The translations under genes were made by a program, and so were the position numbers. The notes beneath the pieces are model-generated. The model was given only the letters and a program-made list of their open reading frames with translations, made no database searches and had not been told where the DNA came from. Below, piece after piece: positions 1-8,002 of a DNA stretch of 47,801 nt. Source of the stretch: a virus; the IMG/VR virus record IMGVR_UViG_3300027985_000083, positions 1 to 47,801 of that record. One strand, written 5' to 3'. The first letter of the stretch is position 1. Each line of letters starts with the position of its first letter.

Positions 1-144
1 CCACCTACAAACTTGTTAACAACCACAGTTGCACTAGGTACAATATTCCACCCTGAGATTGTCGGGGAAACTACGAATAGGCCACCATCGTTAGTACCAG
101 CACTATCTCTGGCCACTTCCATTGTCATTGTATCTCCAGCAGCC
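1..144. repeat. 144-bp direct repeat of the two sequence ends (left copy)
   Basis: Bases 1-144 are identical to 47658-47801 as read by eye. The repeat lies inside one coding gene and has no special structure. It therefore looks more like an overlap left by assembling a circular or circularly permuted molecule than a dedicated short terminal repeat. The unique length is 47,657 bp. Confidence 0.9.
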
Positions 145-617
145 ATGGTGAGTGGGATTGCTGCTGAGAATGGGATTGTCTGGGTAGCGGCCGACAAGAT
201 CAGGCCGTTACTATTCAAGATCTGTGCTCCGTTCTTAAGAATCCTGTTCAAAAGAATGGCGTTACCAGTAGATGTGGAGCGCCCGAACCTCAAGAAAATA
301 TCAATCAAGTAGTTGCCAGAGGTATTGAAGGTGATTACCCCCGCTGCACTGATAGAGACATCGGCAGTGGCCTGGGCAGGTCCGAAGGTAATCTGTAGGG
401 GCGTATCAACAGCAGACGGGTTTTGGTTTACGCTAGAGAATGCACTTAGCTTAGATTGGTAGCCACTCGATGTTGGCTTGTTAGCAACTTGTGTCCAGTC
501 AAGAAAACCAAACACTGCTGTACCAGACCCAGTGGCAATCGGCACTTGGCCAGACGATGCAGATACAGCCCCCTTTATCTGGTGTAGCTGTGCATCAGGT
601 ATGTCTTTGTGTTCCAT
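1..617 (-). CDS. Small virion structural protein (continues across the sequence ends)
   Basis: The ATG at 617-615 follows a GAGGG ribosome binding site. The reading frame runs off base 1 and finishes at 47651 through the repeated end, giving 207 aa on the closed molecule. The N-terminus MEHKDIPDAQLHQIKG is the type of opening seen in small virion proteins of podoviruses. The rest is Ser/Thr/Ala/Gly-rich and beta-strand-like, without catalytic motifs. Its TAA overlaps the ATG of the adaptor gene by one base, so the two are probably co-translated. A tail or head-surface role is inferred from position between capsid-proximal genes and the adaptor; the exact role is unknown. Confidence 0.75.
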   Translation of the reverse strand, partial: MEHKDIPDAQLHQIKGAVSASSGQVPIATGSGTAVFGFLDWTQVANKPTSSGYQSKLSAFSSVNQNPSAVDTPLQITFGPAQATADVSISAAGVITFNTSGNYLIDIFLRFGRSTSTGNAILLNRILKNGAQILNSNGLILSAATQTIPFSAAIPLTMAAGDTMTMEVARDSAGTNDGGLFVVSPTISGWNIVPSATVVVNKFVG

Positions 618-631
618 AAAGCCCTCATACG

Positions 632-657
632 AAAAAGGCGGAGCAAATGCCCCGCCC
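632..657 (-). terminator. Rho-independent terminator after the 664-1023 gene
   Basis: On the minus strand GGCGGGGC-ATTT-GCTCCGCC forms an 8-bp stem with one G-T wobble, followed by TTTTTC. It sits between the 664-1023 gene and the gene starting at 617. The capsid transcript probably ends partly here, with read-through or a second promoter feeding the tail genes. Confidence 0.8.
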
Positions 658-663
658 TTTGGC

Positions 664-1023
664 TTAACCTACTGCAACACGAGTGAACTTGATTACAAGC
701 TCACCTGCTGTCAGACCTGTTTGTGAAATCACACCAGTGTTACCAGCAGCCAGTGCTACAGGAGCTGCGTCAGTGGCTGCAAACACGTTTACACCACCAA
801 TGGTGAGTGCAGAGAGAGTGCCAGTTGCATCACCGGCGTAGAACCCAACAACTTTCACGCCCTTCAAAACGGGGAACTTAAAGTCGATGGTACCAGTAAG
901 AGGGACGGTGGTGCTAAACTCGTTGTAGGTACCCTCAGTTTTCACGATACCTCGTGTACCACCAGTATTACGTGCACCGTAATAGTTACTGACGTTAATG
1001 CCAGCCTTGTTTTCAAAACCCAT
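664..1023 (-). CDS. Small virion protein next to capsid (possible decoration or head fibre protein)
   Basis: Encodes 119 aa with an AGGAG ribosome binding site 7 nt before the ATG. The gene starts 12 nt after the stop codon of the spliced capsid gene and is followed by a terminator. The sequence is rich in Gly, Thr, Val and Ala, has no charged clusters, membrane segments or cysteines, and looks all-beta. Small beta proteins directly after the capsid gene are often capsid decoration proteins, but I do not recognise a specific family, so the function is inferred from position only. Confidence 0.65.
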   Translation of the reverse strand: MGFENKAGINVSNYYGARNTGGTRGIVKTEGTYNEFSTTVPLTGTIDFKFPVLKGVKVVGFYAGDATGTLSALTIGGVNVFAATDAAPVALAAGNTGVISQTGLTAGELVIKFTRVAVG

Positions 1024-1035
1024 TATAGGCTCCTA

Positions 1036-2878
1036 TTAGTAGTTAGAGGCAGAGGTGATGAGAACACCGAGGGTGTCTACACGCTGCGGACCCATGCCCC
1101 AACGGCAACGAGTTACAAACTCATCACGGGCACGGTCTTTATTTCTTTCCATTCGTATATAATATACGTCAGACTATAGCTTCCTCCGCAGAGGTTTTCT
1201 CACTTAGTCGTTGCAGTCTCTGTAATGAAATGCTAGAAGTTGTTCAATCTTCCATTTCTTGAAGCGCGAATGCTTATGAACTTTTGGTAAGAAGTGCAGG
1301 GCTCTACTTCTGTTCATCTTACCCATAGTGATTTGCCACACCATTGTGTTTTCTTTTCTACACTCGTAGATGGCACCACCAAATGCTTTTTGCAGGAGTT
1401 CTATACCTACCACATCGCCATGATGGGCTTTAACTTGCACAAGCACAGTGCCAGACTTAGGAAGTTGGTACGAGCCGTCACCGTCTAGGTACCCGGCTAC
1501 CCAAGCCCAAGTTGGGTGGTTCTTGTGCTTTATAGGGCCTGTGTGCAATCTGCTTTCTGTACTGTACTCTTTAATTACAGATATAGTGCCGTCATCAACT
1601 GCGGCACCTTTAAAAGAGCAGTATAGCTTGTATAGCCTACCCCAGTGAGCACCTTTTATAACCATGTGCTTTGTTACGTGTGGCAGGAACAGGTTCAAGT
1701 CCTTTCTTGACTGCACACGAAACACATATGCGTCTTGGTGATTTTTATTTTCGTAGGTTTTTATATCACAAGAGCCAAAAAACTTTGTTAAGCTTTGCAG
1801 GTAACCATTTCTGTCGTAACCCACTGCCGCGCTAATCTCAAGCAGTAATGCTACGTACTGGCTACCGTACCTATTCTTAACAATCTTTATACTCAAACTG
1901 CCGTCGGCATCCAACAAACCAGCCAAGTATTTCCATTCGCTTTCATTCAACATTTCACTTACCCCACACTATGCGGATGTATCAGATTACTTCGTGTTAG
2001 GCTGCCAGCGGCAGGTCTTCCACGTTGTTCAGAGAAAAACGGGCAAAAGCTTTACCCTCAACCTTCGGCATACGACGCCATGCAGCCATAATGGGCTTAG
2101 TGTTGTCGTCCAGCACACACATGAAGATGTTAGCTACACCACCAGTTACGGAAGTGGTGCCATCAGAGAAGGTGCCAGTGGGCAGGCGGTTGGAGGTGAT
2201 GATGTCCCAACCAAAGAGCTGCATCACGAAGCGCTGACCACGGGCCATACCTTCCTTCAAAATCATCTCACCAAACGGAGAGACGTCGTGAGTGATGGTT
2301 ACGAGACCGTTCAGGGTTGCTTCTACAACAGGGTCACAGATGAACACACGACCGGAGTCAGGTACGTTGGCCTTATCAAACGCCAGACGCATTGCAATCA
2401 GATGCTTCAGAGCAAAGACGTTGTTAGTCTCGGCAGAAGCAATGCGGTGTGCGAAGCCGTTAATGGTGTTCGGGTTGGCGTTAGTTTGAGCGGCGTTGCA
2501 CACGCTCAGGAAGCGAGACTCGAAGGTCTCTTGCAGGGCACGGGTAGACTCCACGGAGCGTGCAGACATGAGCTGCTCAATCTGAGACCCGTCTTCACGC
2601 AGGTCGTCGGTTACGTACCAGGCATCACCTACATAGTTGGTAATCTGGAGGCTAACTTCACCCGACTCAATCGGGTTGTACACCAGAGGGGTGTCTTCGG
2701 CAGCTTCCTGAATAGTTACAGAGCCGACAGTTTTAATGTGGAGGGTGGTGCCACTACCAAAGTCAGAGACGTTGCGGTAGAAGGTTTGTGGCAGGAGACC
2801 GTCGTGCAGGTTGTTCAGAATGAACGAGCTGTACTGCTCCGCTTCAATAAACGCTTGGCTATTGCTTGTTACTTGCAT
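1036..2878 (-). CDS. Major capsid protein, split by a group I intron (exon 1: 2878-2054; exon 2: 1149-1036)
   Basis: Exon 1 encodes 275 residues (MQVTSNSQAF to RRMPKVEG) after a GAGG ribosome binding site. Exon 2 encodes 37 residues (ERNKDRARDE to ITSASNY). Joined in frame they give a 312-aa protein of normal capsid size for podoviruses. Without splicing, exon 1 would read into the intron and stop 19 residues later (after LPLAA), losing the C-terminal strand that begins RDEFVTRCRWGMG. Position after the scaffold gene and before a small head gene supports the assignment. The fold (HK97 type) is inferred from family knowledge. Splice sites are predicted from intron pairings and not measured. 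Confidence 0.85.
1150..2053 (-). ncRNA. Group I self-splicing intron within the capsid gene
   Basis: The 904-nt insertion has the marks of a group I ribozyme. P1 pairs the exon end GGGU with GCCC (U-G wobble at the splice site). P10 pairs the second-exon start GAAAG with CUUUU just before that GCCC. A CTGCC-GCT-GGCAG hairpin fits P2. An R-like element CTGCAACGACTAAG supplies the P7 strand GACTA (1209-1205), pairing with TAGTC (1176-1172) in an S-like element AAGCTATAGTC. P8 is CCTC-TGCG-GAGG (1194-1183) and P9 is CGTATA-TTA-TATACG (1168-1154). The intron ends in the expected G at 1150. P3 to P6 are less clear by eye. Confidence 0.88.
1204..1953 (-). CDS. LAGLIDADG homing endonuclease encoded in the capsid intron
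   Basis: This 249-aa protein has two LAGLIDADG motifs, LAGLLDADGS near residues 10-19 and VAGYLDGDGS near residue 152. It is therefore a two-motif monomer of typical length; the acidic residue of each motif should bind the catalytic metal. Such enzymes cut intronless alleles and drive intron spread. Its last codons (TGC AAC GAC TAA) lie inside the R/P7 element of the ribozyme, so protein end and RNA core share bases. GGGGT upstream of the ATG is a modest ribosome binding site. LAGLIDADG enzymes are uncommon in phage introns, where GIY-YIG and HNH types dominate. Confidence 0.93.
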   Translation of the reverse strand: MLNESEWKYLAGLLDADGSLSIKIVKNRYGSQYVALLLEISAAVGYDRNGYLQSLTKFFGSCDIKTYENKNHQDAYVFRVQSRKDLNLFLPHVTKHMVIKGAHWGRLYKLYCSFKGAAVDDGTISVIKEYSTESRLHTGPIKHKNHPTWAWVAGYLDGDGSYQLPKSGTVLVQVKAHHGDVVGIELLQKAFGGAIYECRKENTMVWQITMGKMNRSRALHFLPKVHKHSRFKKWKIEQLLAFHYRDCND

Positions 2879-2886
2879 TTAATACC

Positions 2887-3621
2887 TCAAGGAGTAATGC
2901 CATACTTGCTGTAAATCTCTGCTTTAATCTTCCTCATATACTCAATTTGTTCTTGGGAAGAGGCACCAGACAGCAAGCTTTTAGATGGACGCCCAACAGG
3001 CTCTTGAGGAGCTTGCTGGAACTTTGACGTGTTGACTGAAGAAGTTGTTACGCTAGTGGTTGATTGTTGTGGTGCTTGAGCAAACCACGACAGAACGGCT
3101 TTCGGCTTAGTAGCAGCCATGCTGCCAAGTTCCTCAACGCTCATACCGAGTTCAGACGCCTTAGCTGCAACCAGCTCTTTTGTCTTCTCCCCATAAAGCT
3201 TAACAAGCTCTTGTTGAACAAACTCTACGTTTGTCTGTTGTACTTTCTGCTGCTCGAAGGCAGACAGTTTACTAGAGATTAACGCTTCAATTCCCTGTTC
3301 ATCAATCACGCCAGAAGTGGTGGCTTGAGGCTGTTGTTGCTGAGCAGTGGTGAGTTTAGATACTACCTCTTCAACGGACTGTCGTTTGGCTAGTTCTTCA
3401 CGCAACTGTGCGATCTCTTGCTCTTTGGCCGTCAGCTCAGTCTTGAGCTGGGGAATGTATTGCTGTGCGTTAGCTAGCCCTTTAAAGGCTTCTTCCAGTG
3501 AGGAGTATTTAGGCTCTCCGCGTTCATTTAGAACCATTTTAAGCAGGTCTGCTTGAGGGTTCACATCTACAGGTGGCTGATTGGTAGGTTGCTCTGTAGA
3601 AGTAAATACATTATCGGTCAT
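2887..3621 (-). CDS. Capsid scaffolding protein
   Basis: The 244-aa protein is acidic and highly charged. It has a Pro/Gln-rich N-terminus, a long heptad-like helix near residues 55-95 (rich in Lys, Glu, Gln and Leu), Gln/Thr/Ser-rich linkers and a basic C-terminal tail (YMRKIKAEIYSKYG). This is the usual build of podovirus scaffolds, whose C-terminus contacts the capsid protein. It sits directly upstream of the capsid gene, separated by 8 nt. AAGGATAAG is a strong ribosome binding site, and a 151-nt AT-rich spacer in front may hold a promoter. Confidence 0.85.
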   Translation of the reverse strand: MTDNVFTSTEQPTNQPPVDVNPQADLLKMVLNERGEPKYSSLEEAFKGLANAQQYIPQLKTELTAKEQEIAQLREELAKRQSVEEVVSKLTTAQQQQPQATTSGVIDEQGIEALISSKLSAFEQQKVQQTNVEFVQQELVKLYGEKTKELVAAKASELGMSVEELGSMAATKPKAVLSWFAQAPQQSTTSVTTSSVNTSKFQQAPQEPVGRPSKSLLSGASSQEQIEYMRKIKAEIYSKYGITP

Positions 3622-3772
3622 ACTTATCCTTATGTATTATACATATACTATAATATATATATGTATACTTATTATATACATTCTATTATACTATTTGAAT
3701 CTTCGATTCTATACTATTATATACTATACAATAGTATATACCCCGATTTTTTAAGAATCTGGACAGATTTCT
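3622..3772 (-). promoter_or_regulatory. AT-rich spacer before scaffold, candidate late promoter region
   Basis: This 151-nt gap in an otherwise tightly packed block is almost all A and T. On the minus strand it carries repeated ATAGTATA units, several TATAAT-like hexamers and a GAATC-GAA-GATTC hairpin. It also has the decamer GAATGTATAT, close to the tAATGTAtAA element I recall for late promoters of phiEco32, which also encodes a sigma factor. It may raise scaffold and capsid expression. No start site can be fixed from sequence alone. Confidence 0.4.
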
Positions 3773-4033
3773 TTAATCTTTTTTACTGGCGTCTTCTAGC
3801 AAGCTCTTTACTTCTTCCAGCGCACGCTGGTATCCTGTGGCGTCTGCTTGCTTTAACGCCCAATTAGGGGAGTCGTAAGACTCAGAACTACGTGACGCCC
3901 TAACAGAACTGTTTATCTTGGCGTCCAGCATTTCTGCCAGACGCTCCCTAACCATCTTAGACGCCAAGAAGTTTGAGCGTAGCTCCTTCTTAATGCTGGC
4001 GTCCTTAATTCCGCTTAACCAAGATGTCTTCAC
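3773..4033 (-). CDS. Small head-associated protein between portal and scaffold
   Basis: Encodes 86 aa from a GTG start that overlaps the portal stop (GTGA), with AGGACATCACTTC as ribosome binding region. It is mostly helical and charged with no cysteine, and ends in a Lys/Glu-rich helix (LEEVKSLLEDASKKD). I do not recognise a family. Position between portal and scaffold, and translational coupling to portal, suggest a head assembly or minor virion role. Confidence 0.65.
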   Translation of the reverse strand: MKTSWLSGIKDASIKKELRSNFLASKMVRERLAEMLDAKINSSVRASRSSESYDSPNWALKQADATGYQRALEEVKSLLEDASKKD

Positions 4034-5787
4034 GAAGTGATGTCCTGTGGAACAGCAGCTTCCATTTGCAAGTCTTCTTGTGCTTGATTAACCAAGCGTT
4101 GAGTTTCTTGCTGTTCAAAGATAGCCGCATTAGGTTTAAACAGATTGTAACGCTCAAGACCAAGGACATCCTCAAGAAGCTTAGTGAGTTGAATCCCTGA
4201 CAGATGTGGTGCAACCACTTGAGCCATTGGACCATTCAACATCATGCTGAGGTTCTGCACAAGCTGTGCTTGAGAGGCGTAGTGTCTTGCTCCAACTGGT
4301 CTAATTTTACCAGACCCTGTAATATCGTCCTTGGTTACGCTCAGGAACGATTGTACAGCCAAGTCATCGTCTAGTACTCGGACGACATCAAACGTCTCCA
4401 TGTTGCGTCTGGCGCTCTCTAGCATGGCGTTTAGAATTGGTTCCAGCAGTTCAATCTCGAAGCTGGTAATTTTCTCTTGGAAAATACGGCCAGCAGCATT
4501 CTGCAATGACTGCACTTCAAATGCCGTTTTCTCACCTGCTGTACGAATACCCATGGCTTCACGAGGTGCTCCGGAGTACAGCTCCATCTTTTCCTCTAAT
4601 GTGTGGATTTCGTTAGATGCAGCGATGATGCCGTTAAGGTTCTTGCCAAGCTCAGAGACGTTTCCATTCTCGTCGGTGTGAATCTCGGCACCAGGGCCCC
4701 ATACAAACTCCTCAACCTCCCCAGTAATTACAAGCGGGGGGTGTACACACAGGTCCATGGCGTCTGCCTTGAGGTTTTCGAGGTGGTCAATTCGGTATTG
4801 CATACCTACTAGGTTGTCCAGAGGCCCCATTGCCCACAAGTTGTCAGGGCGCATACGCCACCCTACATGACACACTGGAGCCTTGCCAAAGTATGATTTG
4901 ATTGGTTTTTCACGTACAACATGACACCGGTCGAACACAGTGATTACTACGTTAGACTTTAGCTCACCAGTTTCTGTGCTGTGGTAGTCCCCATAGAACT
5001 CCAAGATTTCAACATAGTCGGATTGGTAGTATTCGTAGAGGTTGCCAAATCCGTCCACAGAATAGCCCTCAGCCTTGTCGAAGTCTTCTATGCTATAACC
5101 CCCCAGCACCTTCCTCATAGTTGCTCTACGGGCCGCATAGGAGGCATAGAAGGCATTCTCAGGCCACTCCTCTGCCATCTTCTGGATTTCACCAACAGTT
5201 TTGATGCTACGGACGATTTTAAACGACTCATCGAAGGTTGCAGCAGTCGGATCGAACACAATATCAAGCGGGGAGATACGGAATACTCGTGGGCCAATAA
5301 ACCCAGCGATGCGCTGGCCAGTGGTTGGGTCTTCACGATACTGAGCAGAGAAGTCAACAGTGGCAAAGGCATTGCCGTAGTCAATGTAGTCAAGCAACAG
5401 CTTGGACATTTCAGTGCGGAAATGGCCCTCTCGTGTCTTGTTCTTCATATAGGCTTCAATGGCGCGAGTTTTCTTCTTTGTGCCATCATCCTTAGAATAC
5501 GCCTCCCAACGTAGCCAGTCGTCGTTAGGGAATAGCGCAGACAGGTAGTTAGAGTGGAGGTTGTCCCGAATCTGACAGAGCTTAGGTAGCGTTGTAGAGT
5601 TCTTCCACGGAAGGGTTTGGTTTGCTGTGGTTGTGGTGTCCGTAGCAAATACGTAGTTACGAAGCTCTTTCCACTCCTCAATCTTTTCTCGTCGCTGATT
5701 GTTGAAGGCAGTCCAAAGATTGGACACCCACGCCGCAGCATCGTCTTGCTTGAGCCATTTATTTAGCTCAGCCACTTTTGTGCTCAT
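4030..5787 (-). CDS. Portal (head-tail connector) protein
   Basis: The 585-aa protein has the length and character of T7-type portal proteins. It has a charged helical start, a region rich in Trp and Tyr near residues 75-130 (YLSALFPNDDWLRWEAYSK), a helical stem region and a long C-terminal helix with Gln-rich end. Portals form the dodecameric ring through which DNA is packaged. AGAGGATAAGT precedes the ATG. It lies 2 nt after terminase large subunit, the canonical order. Confidence 0.88.
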   Translation of the reverse strand: MSTKVAELNKWLKQDDAAAWVSNLWTAFNNQRREKIEEWKELRNYVFATDTTTTANQTLPWKNSTTLPKLCQIRDNLHSNYLSALFPNDDWLRWEAYSKDDGTKKKTRAIEAYMKNKTREGHFRTEMSKLLLDYIDYGNAFATVDFSAQYREDPTTGQRIAGFIGPRVFRISPLDIVFDPTAATFDESFKIVRSIKTVGEIQKMAEEWPENAFYASYAARRATMRKVLGGYSIEDFDKAEGYSVDGFGNLYEYYQSDYVEILEFYGDYHSTETGELKSNVVITVFDRCHVVREKPIKSYFGKAPVCHVGWRMRPDNLWAMGPLDNLVGMQYRIDHLENLKADAMDLCVHPPLVITGEVEEFVWGPGAEIHTDENGNVSELGKNLNGIIAASNEIHTLEEKMELYSGAPREAMGIRTAGEKTAFEVQSLQNAAGRIFQEKITSFEIELLEPILNAMLESARRNMETFDVVRVLDDDLAVQSFLSVTKDDITGSGKIRPVGARHYASQAQLVQNLSMMLNGPMAQVVAPHLSGIQLTKLLEDVLGLERYNLFKPNAAIFEQQETQRLVNQAQEDLQMEAAVPQDITS

Positions 5788-5789
5788 AC

Positions 5790-7373
5790 TTATCCTCTAA
5801 ATGAGATACCGCCGAAGCGTTTATTTGTGTTCAATGTTTGGATTCCGAACACGTCCTTGCTGGTTCGTGTTTGTTTAGGCTTTATGGAGATGGCTATAGC
5901 CGATGCTAGGGCATCCTTAAGGTCATCGTGTGGTGGCCTAGCCAAGACCAACTCCTCTTCAAGCACGGGTGTGTAGCCGCCCTTAAAATGCCATACAGCT
6001 TGGTTATCATAACGATGTTCGAGGGTAGCAGCAATACGCTCTTCCTTGCTACCCTCTGAGCGACTGGGGCGATATTCCTCAACAGACAACTTCATCCCCT
6101 CTTTACGGATGTAGTCTTTGATGTCGTTTACGATGATTTGCTGTGCCACAGTAACTTCTGCACGGAGCTTTTTAAACTCCCACTTAGAATGCAGTGCAGC
6201 AATATGCTTGAAGTAGTCTAAGATTTTATCAGTTTTGAAACGGTCTATATCAAGTATATAAACACTACCTTCACAATCAACCCCAATAACCACAATAGCA
6301 GTATAGTCGGCAGCCTTCGAGAGCGAGAATGCAAAGTCGATTGAGGCATAGACATTTAACCGCCTATCTTTAAAGAACCAATCTCCACCAGCCTGCTTCA
6401 CAAATCTCTGGTCATAGTATTGGAACTTATCACGACTGATGCGTTCAGAGCCGGGGTCGTTCGGGTTGTTGTAGTATTGGGCGTAATACTGTGTTGTATC
6501 CTCATACTCGCCACGAATGCCAGCAAGGATGTTTAGGTTAAATCCAAACATCTTGCCATCTGGCCTTGCCTCTCGTGGCCACAGGAATCTCCCATCCTCT
6601 TCTACGACATGCTCTTTGATGTCCCACAAAGGACGCTCACCAGTGATTTCACCAGTCTCCTCATCATACAATGTGGCTTTCTGATTTTTCCAAGTGTAGT
6701 AAATATCTGCTGGATGGTAACGTGTACCACAAGCTTTTGTAAAACCGCCTGCATTACGAATGGAAGTCATTTGCGACATGGCAGCAGTGACACGCTTACG
6801 ACCATCCTCTGTGTACGCGTTATCTGGTACAACAACGTCATCTGCTACAATTACATCAGCGTGCCATCCTGTGGTGTTGGTTGTAAGGCCAGCAGTTGCT
6901 ACAGTCCAGTCACGAACGCCCTCAGATTTGCGTTTAGGGTGGTCTACAGCTATTTTAGACACAGCCCATTTCTCACGCTTTCCTTCCTCTGGGTTAATCA
7001 TGTCAGGGAAGTACCTAGCGTAGATTCGCGAAGTGAGTATATTCTTGATGTCGTAGAGCTGCTTCTCAGCCAATTCAGCAGTGGCGGATATATACAGAAT
7101 TGTGGTCTCTGGGTGTTTTGTAACCCACCACGCACACCACACAGCAATCAGATGACTCTTCATGTGCGCCCGTGGCAACAACAGCAATTGGTTCTGGTCG
7201 TTGTTGCTCTGCAACCACTTACACACCTCCTTATGGATTTCCCCGTAGACACGCTGTGGGTTAATCAGCCGGGCAAAGGTAAACAAATCGTCCATCGCCG
7301 CCTGACGAACATCCTTGGCCTGCTGTGGCATGTCTTCTATTTTCTTTATCGCGGCTGTTAACCAGTCAGACAT
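5790..7373 (-). CDS. Terminase large subunit
   Basis: This 527-aa protein is the packaging motor. The ATPase half has a variant Walker A (LLLPRAHMKSHL, near residues 61-72) and a Walker B VIVADDVV near residue 175. The nuclease half has acidic motifs IDFAFS (near residue 345) and HDDLKDAL near residue 490, which are metal ligands in this family. The ATG overlaps the stop of the small subunit (TAATG), so the two are coupled. Length and motif spacing fit podovirus terminases. Confidence 0.93.
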   Translation of the reverse strand: MSDWLTAAIKKIEDMPQQAKDVRQAAMDDLFTFARLINPQRVYGEIHKEVCKWLQSNNDQNQLLLLPRAHMKSHLIAVWCAWWVTKHPETTILYISATAELAEKQLYDIKNILTSRIYARYFPDMINPEEGKREKWAVSKIAVDHPKRKSEGVRDWTVATAGLTTNTTGWHADVIVADDVVVPDNAYTEDGRKRVTAAMSQMTSIRNAGGFTKACGTRYHPADIYYTWKNQKATLYDEETGEITGERPLWDIKEHVVEEDGRFLWPREARPDGKMFGFNLNILAGIRGEYEDTTQYYAQYYNNPNDPGSERISRDKFQYYDQRFVKQAGGDWFFKDRRLNVYASIDFAFSLSKAADYTAIVVIGVDCEGSVYILDIDRFKTDKILDYFKHIAALHSKWEFKKLRAEVTVAQQIIVNDIKDYIRKEGMKLSVEEYRPSRSEGSKEERIAATLEHRYDNQAVWHFKGGYTPVLEEELVLARPPHDDLKDALASAIAISIKPKQTRTSKDVFGIQTLNTNKRFGGISFRG

Positions 7374-7864
7374 TAGCTATCCCCAAACAGTCTTACTACA
7401 TCTGAGCCATACTCACTTTCAATTTTAGCCATGGCTTTCTTCTCTGACTCAACATCTTCCTTGGTTGGCCTGCCAGCTTTCTTGACGTCCCAACCACGAT
7501 CAGCTAACCACTTAACAGCTTGATAGCTGCCGCCAGAAGCTTGGTCAATCATGAGCTTGGCAGCACGCGCTCTCAACTTCAATTCAAGCTCTACGCGCCA
7601 ATCGTCTATGTACTTACGCAACACCTTGTTATTACAAATGCGCTGCCAATGCGACCACCCAAGGAAGTATTTATTGGCGAACTCGTACTCTGTAACATCC
7701 TCCATTTCTAGGTAGAGCCTCTTTATGGATGGCAGTATTTTGTCGTTATACTCGTGATCATTATCTTTTAGTGTGTATAGTGCAGAATCACTATAACCTA
7801 TCTCCAAGAAGAGTCCCTGTGTCAAAGGTTTTCCTGAAGTATCTGTCAGTAGTTTTTTGTCCAT
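7373..7864 (-). CDS. Terminase small subunit (putative)
   Basis: Encodes 163 aa directly upstream of and overlapping the large terminase gene. The middle and C-terminal parts are helical and basic. A conserved-looking stretch (ASGGSYQAVKWLADRGW) resembles small terminase proteins that carry DNA-binding helices. AAGGTACAAG precedes the ATG. Assignment rests on position plus this weak family resemblance. It starts the morphogenesis unit downstream of the tailspike terminator. Confidence 0.72.
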   Translation of the reverse strand: MDKKLLTDTSGKPLTQGLFLEIGYSDSALYTLKDNDHEYNDKILPSIKRLYLEMEDVTEYEFANKYFLGWSHWQRICNNKVLRKYIDDWRVELELKLRARAAKLMIDQASGGSYQAVKWLADRGWDVKKAGRPTKEDVESEKKAMAKIESEYGSDVVRLFGDS

Positions 7865-7960
7865 CTTGTACCTTATGAGCTTAGTCGTTGGTATGCGACT
7901 TATTAAAAGATTGTAAAGCTCATCTGCTTTAATTTATGTTGACGCGGGCAACGAATGCGT

Positions 7961-7986
7961 TAAAGAAAGACCCCGCCGAAGCGGGG
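7961..7986 (-). terminator. Rho-independent terminator ending the lysis-tailspike unit
   Basis: On the minus strand CCCCGC-TTCG-GCGGGG is a perfect 6-bp stem with a TTCG tetraloop followed by TCTTTCTTTA. It lies 17 nt beyond the tailspike stop codon. The terminase transcript therefore probably needs its own promoter in 7865-7960, where I cannot identify a clear one. Confidence 0.88.
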
Positions 7987-8002
7987 TTGGTGTTAGTATA
8001 AA

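Noticed and set aside
1994-2914. 306-codon plus-strand frame opposite capsid exon 1
   Set aside because: It is the shadow of the capsid gene, runs against the transcription of the whole block and has no ribosome binding site or recognised motif.
6609-7361. 250-codon plus-strand frame opposite large terminase
   Set aside because: Antisense to a clear terminase with all motifs; low-complexity Cys/Ser/Leu composition.
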